64,000 nucleotides of DNA from Sphingomonas azotifigens NBRC 15497 (GTDB lineage Bacteria > Pseudomonadota > Alphaproteobacteria > Sphingomonadales > Sphingomonadaceae), in the NCBI RefSeq assembly GCF_002091475.1, contig NZ_BCTR01000027.1:62001-126000 (forward strand). The letters run 5' to 3'. This document shows, piece after piece, positions 1 through 7,641 of this stretch. The notes under the pieces were generated by a model. That model ran no database searches, was not told where the DNA came from, and saw only the letters and a program-made list of their open reading frames with translations. The first letter of the stretch is position 1. Every line of letters starts with the position of its first letter. Made by a program: the position numbers and the translations under genes.

Positions 1-108
1 CGCGGTGCCCCGAAAGCGGGCCTCCTTCTCCCGCAGCGCCCCCGGGGCGTGAATTGCAGAGAGGGTTACCGCCGTTGCCAAATCGGCCAATCGGAAGGCT
101 GGGGAGAG

Positions 109-1170
109 ATGGAGCAGAACGTCGCTGAGACCATGCGGGCGAACGGGGGCGAACGGGCGACGATCCGCCTGCTGTTCGTCTCGGCGCTGATCAACGCGCT
201 GCCCGATGTCCGCTCGCGGATGGAGCCGTTGCTGCGCGACCATGGCTTCCTGCTGTCGCAACTGGCGACGCCCTATGAACGCGCGCCGCTCCACCGCTAC
301 GTCGCGCTGGTCGAGCATGCGGCGGCGCGGTTCGACCGGCCGTTTCTGGGGCTCGACATGGGCAGCCGCTTCGGCCTGGCCGAGCTGGGACCCTTCTACG
401 CGCTGTTGCGCGCCGCCGGCACGCTGCGCGCCGCGTTCGACCTGCTCGCGCTGTTCCAGAGCCGGCTGCAGACGCGGACCCTGTTTGATCATGTGATTGA
501 CGAGGAGGTGACGACCTACAGCTATCGCATCGAGGATCCGGCGATCTGGCCGCGCGCGCAGGATGCGGAGTTCACCATGGCGGGGCTGACCACGCTGACC
601 CGCCAGCTGCTGCATGCGAAATGGGCGCCCGAGGCGGTGCATTTCGAGCATGCGATCAAGGGCCGCGAGGAACGGCTGGCGCGTACCTTCCGGGCGCCGG
701 TGCAGGGTGGCAAGGTGGCCAACCAGCTCGTCATCCGCAATGCCGATCTCGATCGGCCGTTTCCCAACGCCGTGCCCACCGAAGACCGCAAGCTACGGGC
801 GATCCTGGAGGTGCATCTGCTCGATCTGATCGGGGCCGCGCCGGCGCCGAGCACCAGCCTGGTCACCCAGGCGCAGGAGCTGATCGAGCGGCGGCTGGGG
901 CGGATGCACGTCGATTGTGCATCGCTGGCGGCGGAGTTCAACCTTTCCGAACGCTCGTTCCGGCGGCGGCTGATGGAGGAGGGCACGTCATTCCGCGCGC
1001 TGCTCCAGATGGCGCGCCAGGCGCGGGCCTGCACGATGCTGCGCGCTTCGGACCTGCCGATCGCCGAGGCGGCGCAGCAGCTGGGCTATTCCGACACCGC
1101 CACCTTCTCGCGCGCGTTCAAGGACTGGACCGGCACGTCGCCCGGCCGATACGCGCGCGACGCGGAATAG
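109..1170 (+). CDS. AraC-family transcriptional regulator with N-terminal ligand-binding-like domain
   Basis: The protein is 353 aa with this start. The C-terminal 85 residues or so form a two-helix-turn-helix AraC DNA-binding domain, with a first helix around LAAEFNLSERSFRRRL and the usual closing pattern GYSDTATFSRAFKDWTGTSP. The N-terminal 200 residues resemble the arabinose-binding-type domain of the long AraC/OruR group, so it probably senses a small molecule. The ATG at 109 is chosen because GGAAGG lies about 10 bases upstream; the frame stays open to the window edge, so an earlier GTG at 49 is possible. It converges on the cytochrome-like lipoprotein gene. The target is unknown. Confidence 0.88.
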   Translation: MEQNVAETMRANGGERATIRLLFVSALINALPDVRSRMEPLLRDHGFLLSQLATPYERAPLHRYVALVEHAAARFDRPFLGLDMGSRFGLAELGPFYALLRAAGTLRAAFDLLALFQSRLQTRTLFDHVIDEEVTTYSYRIEDPAIWPRAQDAEFTMAGLTTLTRQLLHAKWAPEAVHFEHAIKGREERLARTFRAPVQGGKVANQLVIRNADLDRPFPNAVPTEDRKLRAILEVHLLDLIGAAPAPSTSLVTQAQELIERRLGRMHVDCASLAAEFNLSERSFRRRLMEEGTSFRALLQMARQARACTMLRASDLPIAEAAQQLGYSDTATFSRAFKDWTGTSPGRYARDAE

Positions 1171-1179
1171 CCGCCCCGC

Positions 1180-1773
1180 TTACTGCGTGGGCTTTTGCGA
1201 ATTGGGGTACCAGAAGGCGACGTGGCAGGATTCGCACCGCTCGTCGAGCTCGCCGCCGACGCGGTAGAGCGCCTGGACGTTCTTCGCGTCGATCGCCTGC
1301 AGCGCCTTCACCGCCTGTTCCTGGGCGGCATCGGCATAGAGGTTCCAGCTGTCGCGATCGCGGCCGATGCGGGTCTCGATCTCGGCGGGGGAGAGCTCGC
1401 CCAGGCCCGGCTTGGCGCCGGCCGGCGCGGCGTGGCGGCCTTCGATCTTCACCAGGTTGAACGCTTCGATCAGCGCGACGGCATGGCGGCGGACCGCCTG
1501 CCATTCCTCGTCGGTGCGCGGCGCGTGCTGCTCGGTGCCGGCCTTGGTGACATGCACGCCCACCGCATCCCACACGCCGTCGGCGGCGGGATCGACGGCG
1601 GAGTCCATCAGTTCCTTGATGCTCATCAGCGTCTTGGGCGCGCTCGAGCTACTGGCTGCGCTCGCGGTCGGCGAGGGCGCCGGCGCAGGCGTGCCGGTCC
1701 CGCAGGCCTGGACCAGTCCGGCGGTGGCGAGCGCGAGGAGGCGAAGGCCGGTGGTGGCGAAGGGCTTTTTCAT
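1180..1773 (-). CDS. c-type cytochrome-like lipoprotein
   Basis: The protein is 197 aa. Its N-terminus is a lipoprotein signal with lipobox LVQAC (Cys24), followed by a Ser/Ala/Pro-rich linker. A single haem-binding CxxCH (CESCH, Cys180 to His184) lies close to the C-terminus, which is where cytochrome c-prime-type proteins carry it. It is therefore probably a membrane-anchored periplasmic electron carrier or haem sensor. The upstream DUF6644 gene ends two bases before this ATG, so the two are cotranslated. A longer in-frame start exists upstream but would put about 67 non-signal residues before the lipobox. Confidence 0.8.
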   Translation of the reverse strand: MKKPFATTGLRLLALATAGLVQACGTGTPAPAPSPTASAASSSSAPKTLMSIKELMDSAVDPAADGVWDAVGVHVTKAGTEQHAPRTDEEWQAVRRHAVALIEAFNLVKIEGRHAAPAGAKPGLGELSPAEIETRIGRDRDSWNLYADAAQEQAVKALQAIDAKNVQALYRVGGELDERCESCHVAFWYPNSQKPTQ

Positions 1774-1775
1774 GG

Positions 1776-2276
1776 TCAGAACACCGAAAGCGTGAAGCCG
1801 ATCAGGCGACCGAAGACGATCACCGCGATCCAGAGCAGGAGCGAAAAGGCGCCGGACAGCCGCGCGGCGAGCGGCGGCCGATGGGCGTCGTCCCAATCGC
1901 CGATCCGGCGATAGGCGGTCAGGTGGAAGACTGCCATGTTCAGCCCGGCGGCGAGGATGGCGATCATCTTCCACTGGAACTGCGCATTGTGGGCATAGGC
2001 GACCGCGTTGGAGGTGAACAGCAGCGCGCCGGTCACGATCGCCACGGCAAAGGCGGCCCAGGTGAACGGCAGCAGATCGACGATCAGCCGGCGCGCGCCG
2101 CGGCGGTGCGCGCGGTAGCCGAGCAGGCGCAGGTCGACAATGCAGATCGTGCCGAACACCAGCGTGATCGCCAGCACGTGCAGCGATTCGATCCAGGGGA
2201 AATAGCTGGTGTTCTCGCGGATCGCCGCGGCGAGCGGGGAATCGTAGAGCTTTTGAAACAGTGCTTCCAGGGACAT
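1776..2276 (-). CDS. DUF6644-family integral membrane protein (copy 2)
   Basis: The protein is 166 aa with about four hydrophobic helices. An amphipathic N-terminus precedes a conserved-looking helix-1 segment (SLHVLAITLVFGTICIVDLRLLG). It resembles the DUF6644 membrane family and is clearly paralogous to the gene immediately upstream, sharing the patterns ESLHVL or QSVHLL and VDLRL or SDLRL. Function is unknown. Its linkage to a haem lipoprotein suggests a membrane redox role, but this is inference. The histidines in helix 1 and in the later AHNAQF and FHLTAYR segments could bind haem. Confidence 0.8.
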   Translation of the reverse strand: MSLEALFQKLYDSPLAAAIRENTSYFPWIESLHVLAITLVFGTICIVDLRLLGYRAHRRGARRLIVDLLPFTWAAFAVAIVTGALLFTSNAVAYAHNAQFQWKMIAILAAGLNMAVFHLTAYRRIGDWDDAHRPPLAARLSGAFSLLLWIAVIVFGRLIGFTLSVF

Positions 2277-2319
2277 GGCGCCCTCTCCATTGCTGTGTGG
2301 TGTCGATGGACGGGCGAGG

Positions 2320-2805
2320 TCAGGTATAGGCGATCCAGCGGCCGCAGAAGATGACCGCGACCCAGACGACCAGCGAGATCCAGGCGGCCGGCTTCACCGC
2401 GCCGCGCCAGCTGGCATGCTCCAGCGCAAAGGCGGGATCGAGCAGCGGCTTGCGGAAGAACAGGGTCAGCGCGAAGGCGAACAGGACCAGCGCCATCTTT
2501 GCCCAGAACACGGTATTGCCCAGCGTTCGCCCCGGCTCGGCGATCAGCATGACGATGCCGGTGAGCAGCAGCACGATCAGCGCGATCCACATCCAGGGGA
2601 GATAGCGGCGGACCACCGTTGCCGGCGATTCGTCGGTCGCCAGCACGCCAGCCAGGCGCAGGTCGGACACCAGCGCCGACCCGACGACGATCGCGATCGA
2701 CAGCAGGTGCACGCTCTGCACCGACGGGATGATCCAGGTGACCTCCCGGATCGAGGTGCTGAGCGGCGTTTCGTACAGCCAATTGCCGAAACTCTCGATC
2801 GACAT
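2320..2805 (-). CDS. DUF6644-family integral membrane protein (copy 1)
   Basis: The protein is 161 aa with about four transmembrane helices. It is the first gene of a three-gene leftward unit (DUF6644, DUF6644, haem lipoprotein). The start at MSIESFG is chosen because GGGAGAG lies about eight bases upstream; the 36-residue extension available in frame is Arg/Pro-rich and looks non-coding. Helix 1 contains the same His and Asp-Leu-Arg pattern as its paralogue. Such tandem copies suggest that the two subunits form a heteromer, which is inferred rather than known. Confidence 0.8.
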   Translation of the reverse strand: MSIESFGNWLYETPLSTSIREVTWIIPSVQSVHLLSIAIVVGSALVSDLRLAGVLATDESPATVVRRYLPWMWIALIVLLLTGIVMLIAEPGRTLGNTVFWAKMALVLFAFALTLFFRKPLLDPAFALEHASWRGAVKPAAWISLVVWVAVIFCGRWIAYT

Positions 2806-3052
2806 GCTGCGGGCTCTCCCTTGCTTGCGTGGCGGCGATCCATTGCCCGGCGCATGCCGGAGCCGGTCGGCCATCGATGTTGTGGATCCCCGACGCGGGG
2901 AGACGCTGCGCATCTAGGCACAGAAGCCCGCATGCCGGAACGCTGAAACGGTTCGCAACGGCGACAGGGAGGCGGTGAAACGCCGCTTTGCGCGCCCGGC
3001 GCGCAGCAAAGGCGTTGCGGACCGGACGGCTTCGATTAAGACGGCGTGCATC

Positions 3053-4444
3053 ATGAGCGATGGCATTGACGGCCCCCCGCCGGGATCCGTGCCCGTGCCG
3101 AACGGGCCTGCGGAACCGGATGAAAGCGCGCGGCTGCTGGCCGAGGCGCAGGGCGTGCGCGCCGCGATCCGGGGCAAGCGATCGGACAAGCTGTCGCGCC
3201 TGTTCGAATTCCTGCTGGAGCGGACGATCGCCGGCCGCCCCCCGTCGGAACTGGAAATCGCCCGCGAAGCCTTTGCCAGCGGCCGCGAAGGCGAAGGGGG
3301 GCAGGATGCGACCGTGCGCGTCTATGTCCACCGCCTGCGCAAGGCGCTGGAGACGGTCTATGCCGCGCGGCCGGGCCCGCGCATCACCATTCCCAAGGGC
3401 GAATATCGGCTGGTCCTGATCCAGGACGAACCAGCGGAAGAAACGCCGGAGGCCGTGCAGGCCCCGTCGTCGGCACCGGCGGCCGCGCGGTTTCCGTGGA
3501 AGCTGGTGGCAGCGGCGCTGGTGGTGCTGCTGTCCGCGAATCTGGTGGCCTGGATGGTGCTGGTCCGCCCCGCGCCGGCGCCGCCCGCGCTGGCGGGGAC
3601 GCGGCTGTGGCAGGCGATCGCGCAGGACCACCGGCCGATCACCGTCGTACTGGGCGATTATTATCTGTTCGCCGAATCTCCCGCCGGAACGACGGACGGC
3701 ACCGCACCGCCGCGGCTGGTGCGCAATCCGGCGATCAACGCGCGCGAGGATCTCGACATCTACCTGATGGCGCATCCGGAGAAGATCGGCCGCGCGGTCG
3801 ACCGGGACCTGCGCTACGTGCCCTCCGGCGCCGTCGCGGCGCTGGGTGACCTCTTTCGCGCCCTGTCGGCGCTGCGCGGAGGGCAAGCCGCACCGCCCAG
3901 CCTGATCGCGGCATCGCAGTTGACCCCGGACATTCTGAAGACCTCCGACGTGGTCTATGTCGGTCAGTTCAGCGGCCTCGGCACCTTGCTGCGCAACCCC
4001 TTGTTCCAGGCGTCGGGCTTCAAGGTGGGCAGCACCTATGACGAACTGATCGATGGCGCGTCGGGGCACCTCTATCGCTCCGATGGCGGCATCGTGCAGG
4101 CGGACGAGCATATTCCCCGCCGCGATTTCGGCTATCTCGCCAGCCTGCCGGGGCCGTCGGGCAACCACCTGGTCGTGATTGTCGGCATGCGCGACCCGGC
4201 GCTGCTGCAGATGGCCGAACTGGCGGTCGCGCCCGATCGGCTGAAGCCGCTCGACCAGCAGGCGGCGCGGGGGATCGGCGGGTTCGAAGCACTGTATCAG
4301 GTGCGGACGATGGGGGCTCTGAACCTCGACGGCGCGCTGCTGCTGCTGCGACCGCTGCGCTCCGGCGGCATCTGGGACCAGCCCAATGCGAGCCAGCGCT
4401 TTCCCGACGACGCCTATGAGGGCGCGGGGCACGCCCGGCGCTGA
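3053..4444 (+). CDS. Membrane-anchored winged-helix regulator (copy A)
   Basis: The protein is 463 aa. Residues about 45-120 match the N-terminal winged-helix module found ahead of transmembrane segments in proteobacterial sensors: KLSRLFEFLLERT, then TVRVYVHRLRKALETVY, then ITIPKGEYRL. A Pro-rich linker leads to one transmembrane helix at about 151-171. The remaining 290 residues would be periplasmic, giving a one-component, ToxR/CadC-like layout. The C-terminal domain is not recognised but is shared with the gene at 5978-7264. The start is chosen at MSDG; the ribosome site is weak and an upstream GTG at 2975 is possible. Confidence 0.8.
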   Translation: MSDGIDGPPPGSVPVPNGPAEPDESARLLAEAQGVRAAIRGKRSDKLSRLFEFLLERTIAGRPPSELEIAREAFASGREGEGGQDATVRVYVHRLRKALETVYAARPGPRITIPKGEYRLVLIQDEPAEETPEAVQAPSSAPAAARFPWKLVAAALVVLLSANLVAWMVLVRPAPAPPALAGTRLWQAIAQDHRPITVVLGDYYLFAESPAGTTDGTAPPRLVRNPAINAREDLDIYLMAHPEKIGRAVDRDLRYVPSGAVAALGDLFRALSALRGGQAAPPSLIAASQLTPDILKTSDVVYVGQFSGLGTLLRNPLFQASGFKVGSTYDELIDGASGHLYRSDGGIVQADEHIPRRDFGYLASLPGPSGNHLVVIVGMRDPALLQMAELAVAPDRLKPLDQQAARGIGGFEALYQVRTMGALNLDGALLLLRPLRSGGIWDQPNASQRFPDDAYEGAGHARR

Positions 4445-4530
4445 CGGCGCCCCCGATCGTACGGCCATGGCCGTTTTCGCATCGCGCGCGGCCGGTCGGG
4501 CAATAACGGTCCGCGCCAAAGCGCGCCACC

Positions 4531-5967
4531 ATGGTGGCCGTGTTCCCGCGTCTATCCTTGAAGAACCTTCCGGTTCGTTCGGCCGCCTGGCTCGCCTGGA
4601 TACTGGCGCTGCTGGCGTCGGCGTCGGCGCATGCCGATCCGGTGGACGACTATGTGCGCGCCCAAATGGTTCGCTATCGGGTGCCCGGCATCGCCATTGC
4701 GGTGATGCACCACGGGCAGCTCGTGCGTGCGCAGGGCTATGGCATTGCCAATCTGGAGCATGCGGTGCCGGTTCATCCCGACACGCTGTTCAAGAGCGGC
4801 GCGCTCGGCATGCAGTTCACCGCGGTTGCGGCGATGCTGCTCGTCGAGGATGGCACGCTGCGGCTGGATGCGTCGGTCCGCACCTATCTGCCCGCCGCAC
4901 CGCGCAGCTGGGCGCCGATCACGATCCGCCAGTTGCTCAACCATAGCTCCGGCCTGCCGGCGACGCCCAACGGCGATTTCCGCACCGATTACAGCGACGA
5001 TGCGCTGCTCGCGATCCTGTACGGCCAGGCGCTGAACTTCCCGGCGGGCATGCGCTGGCGGTTCAGCTATGTCGATTATGTAGTGCTCGGGTTCATCATC
5101 CGCAAGGCGACCGGCCAGGGCTATGCCGATCTGCTGGCGCGGCGCGTGTTCGGGCCGCTGGGCATGCGCACCGCGCAGCCGATCGACGAGCGCGCGGTGA
5201 TCCCCAACCGCGCGGCCGGCTATGAACTGGCAGGCGGCATCCCGCGCAACGCCGAATGGGTGTCGCCCACCGCCAATTCCACCGCCGACGGCACGCTCTA
5301 TCTCTCGGTGCTCGACCTCGCGGCCTGGGAGGCGGGGCTTTCGCGCCATGCCCTGCTGCGGCCCGAAAGCTGGGCGGCGATCGGCGCGCGGGCGACCCTG
5401 CCCGGCGGCCGCGTGCTTCCCTATGGTTTCGGCTGGTACCTCGATCGCCGGGCGGCGCAGGACGTCTGGTGGCACAGCGGCAGCTGGCAGGGCTTCCGCT
5501 CCAGTATCACCCGCTATCTGGGCGCGGGCTGGACGGTGGTGGTGCTCGCCAATGGCGACAGTGCCGACCCCGATCGTATCGGCCGCCATCTCGCCGGCCT
5601 GTTCGATCCGGCACTGGCGGAGCCCGATGCCGCACCGCTGGCCGAGCAGGATGCTGCAGACAATGCTGCGGCCGCCGCGCTGCTCACGCAGATCGCGAAC
5701 GGCTCGCCGGACTTTGCGGCGTTCTCCTTTTTCTCGAAGCTCGACTTCACCGAGGGCATGGCGGAATATCGTCGTCTGGTCGCGCCGATGGGCGCCGTGC
5801 AGGCGGTCGCCGCCTTCGCCCGGACGCGCGAGGGCGGCGAGGACTCGGTCCGCTACCGTGCGCGCTATGCCGAAGGAGTCCTCGAGCTGCGGATCGTCCG
5901 CACCGCCGGCGGCAAGATCGCCGATCTCGACCTTGTGCCGGTCGAAAGCTGGACCGCCCCGCTCTAG
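4531..5967 (+). CDS. Secreted beta-lactamase-fold (serine hydrolase family) protein, probably catalytically dead
   Basis: The protein is 478 aa with a signal peptide ending near AHA-DP (residue 36). The fold is the class C beta-lactamase/D-aminopeptidase family: GYGIANLEH, then LLNHSSGLP, then a C-terminal WWHSGSWQG that supplies the third (H/K)xG motif at about 315-317. The SxxK nucleophile motif, normally within FRIGSVSKQFTA, here reads FKSGALGMQFTA, so Ser becomes Ala91 and Lys becomes Met94. The second motif YxN is altered to Y180-V-D182 with a two-residue loss. It lies between two paralogous membrane regulators and may act as a binding protein rather than a hydrolase. The ribosome site is weak. 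Confidence 0.85.
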   Translation: MVAVFPRLSLKNLPVRSAAWLAWILALLASASAHADPVDDYVRAQMVRYRVPGIAIAVMHHGQLVRAQGYGIANLEHAVPVHPDTLFKSGALGMQFTAVAAMLLVEDGTLRLDASVRTYLPAAPRSWAPITIRQLLNHSSGLPATPNGDFRTDYSDDALLAILYGQALNFPAGMRWRFSYVDYVVLGFIIRKATGQGYADLLARRVFGPLGMRTAQPIDERAVIPNRAAGYELAGGIPRNAEWVSPTANSTADGTLYLSVLDLAAWEAGLSRHALLRPESWAAIGARATLPGGRVLPYGFGWYLDRRAAQDVWWHSGSWQGFRSSITRYLGAGWTVVVLANGDSADPDRIGRHLAGLFDPALAEPDAAPLAEQDAADNAAAAALLTQIANGSPDFAAFSFFSKLDFTEGMAEYRRLVAPMGAVQAVAAFARTREGGEDSVRYRARYAEGVLELRIVRTAGGKIADLDLVPVESWTAPL

Positions 5968-5977
5968 GCGCGGGGCG

Positions 5978-7264
5978 TTACGGCGCGTCGCGCTTCGGTG
6001 TGGCCGTTGTCGTCGTGCCGCCACGCAGCGGCCGCAGCACCACCAGCGTCCGCGCCAGCCGCACCGCGCCTGCGGACCGGATCTGGAACAGCGCTTCGAA
6101 CGGTGCAGCCGAACCGATCCGCCGGGTGAGTTGCTGGATCTGCGCGGGATCGCGCACCAGATCGGCCATGGCGCGCACGCCGCCGTCGCCCAGGCCGGAA
6201 ATCACCAGGATGTGGCGACCCGAAGGGCCGGCGATGCTGGCCAGATAGCCATAATCGTCGCGCGATTCCTGGCCATCGTTCGGGGCGGATCGGATGGCGT
6301 AGCTCCGGCGCGAGGTTCGATCGGTCAGCCGCGTGCCCGATGCGTCGAGCGAAAAGCCGGACGCCTGGAACAGCGGGGCGGCGAGGATGCCGAGTGCGGC
6401 AAGCGGCCCGACATAGACGATGTCGTTCCCGTCGAGCGCCTGTGCGGTCAGCCGCGACGATGCGATCAGCCGCGCGCGCGCGCCGGCGGCGCCGCCCGAA
6501 GCGTCCGCCAGCAGCGGCAACAGGCTCCAGGTCGCGGCGGCGGTGCCGACCGGCGTATAGTGCAGATCGAGATCGTACAGCCGGTAAAAGGCGTCGGGAT
6601 GCGTCGTCAGATAGGCGCCGAAATCACCGCGCGAGCGGATGCCCGGTTCCAGGATGATCTGCTTGATATCCTTCTGGTTCTCCGTTTCCGCCAGCATGTA
6701 GGAGTCGCCGATCACCAGCAACGGGGCAGCACCTGGGGCCAGCACCTGCCAGTAGCCGGTGCGCTGTGCGCCGCCGGCACCATCGCGGGTGGTCGACGCG
6801 ACATACCCCCAGCCGAGCGCGTTGACGGCGGCCACCCCCGCCAGCACGGCCCACCAGCGGGCCCGCCCGCGAGGCCGTTCTTCCGGCCGGGATTGGGGCG
6901 GCGGCGGCGGGGCAGCAACGGGCGCCGTCGCGGGGGCCAGGACGATCCGATATTCGCCTTTCGGAATGTCGAGCCTGAGCCCGGCATGCCCGGCGTAGAA
7001 TTCATCGAGCCGCTTGCGCAGCCGATACATCGTCACCCGCACCACCGAATCGGGGGCGTCGCTCTGGCCCGGATCGCGACCGAAGATGGCGAGGGCGATC
7101 TCCACCTCCTTCGGCGCACGATCGTCGCGCGATCGCTCCACCAGCAGATCGAACAGCTGGAGGAACACCGGAGACCGCCCGGTCGTGAGCACCGCGCGGA
7201 ATCGTGCGACTTCGGCGGCGAACACCGCGCTTTCGGCGAGCTCCGGGGGGCGCGAATCCGTCAT
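5978..7264 (-). CDS. Membrane-anchored winged-helix regulator (copy B)
   Basis: The protein is 428 aa, paralogous over its full length to the gene at 3053. The winged-helix domain is at about 30-108 (FLQLFDLLVERS, VVRVTMYRLRKRL, LDIPKGEYRIVL). A poly-Pro linker precedes a transmembrane helix at about 137-157 and a periplasmic domain. The C-terminal halves share YGYLAS, GPSG and a late FEALFQIRS block. It converges on the beta-lactamase-like gene with a 10-base gap. An in-frame GTG seven codons upstream is an alternative start. The pairing suggests two related sensors reading one envelope signal, which is inference. Confidence 0.8.
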   Translation of the reverse strand: MTDSRPPELAESAVFAAEVARFRAVLTTGRSPVFLQLFDLLVERSRDDRAPKEVEIALAIFGRDPGQSDAPDSVVRVTMYRLRKRLDEFYAGHAGLRLDIPKGEYRIVLAPATAPVAAPPPPPQSRPEERPRGRARWWAVLAGVAAVNALGWGYVASTTRDGAGGAQRTGYWQVLAPGAAPLLVIGDSYMLAETENQKDIKQIILEPGIRSRGDFGAYLTTHPDAFYRLYDLDLHYTPVGTAAATWSLLPLLADASGGAAGARARLIASSRLTAQALDGNDIVYVGPLAALGILAAPLFQASGFSLDASGTRLTDRTSRRSYAIRSAPNDGQESRDDYGYLASIAGPSGRHILVISGLGDGGVRAMADLVRDPAQIQQLTRRIGSAAPFEALFQIRSAGAVRLARTLVVLRPLRGGTTTTATPKRDAP

Positions 7265-7641
7265 GCGTCGCCGGTTTCCGTCCACGGCATGGCGGGAGGA
7301 GCGACGACGGCGATGGTCCTTGCCTTTCTGTAATGCGTGTTTGCGACGAACCTACTGCGATCGACCCTCGCTGCAAGGCGAAAATTGGCACTTTTCCGCC
7401 AAAGTGTAACTGTTCCGAACTGTTTATTTTGGGCAACAAGCCTATCAACATCTCGTATCAGTGTTACGAAACCTCATCGTTTTCCGCCTCGTCCGACATC
7501 GCTTTTCCGGTGCGACGGCAGCGATCGGAACGCCGATCGCCGGCGGGGAAACGACCCATGGCCCCAGAGAGGGCGCAATCATAGCGCTGCGCGACCACCC
7601 GGTGAACGGGCAGGACGCTGCTGCGGAGAGGGAGGATAAGC
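7265..7641. other. Intergenic leader between regulator B and TonB receptor 1
   Basis: This gap of nearly 380 bases holds no convincing gene. Its middle (about 7370-7480) is visibly AT-richer than its surroundings and probably contains the divergent promoters. It carries a 7-bp direct repeat AACTGTT at 7408-7414 and 7418-7424, spaced 10 bp start to start, just downstream of a short inverted repeat TTGGC/GCCAA (7385-7402). A second GTTAC-containing segment lies near 7465. These are candidate regulator sites. The ribosome site of the receptor (GGAGG) lies at the end. Confidence 0.4.

Noticed and set aside
2084-4519. An 811-residue minus-strand frame across the winged-helix regulator
   Set aside because: It is antisense to the regulator at 3053 and crosses two DUF6644 genes. 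Its composition is Arg/Gln/Pro-rich with no domain, as expected for a shadow of GC-rich coding DNA.
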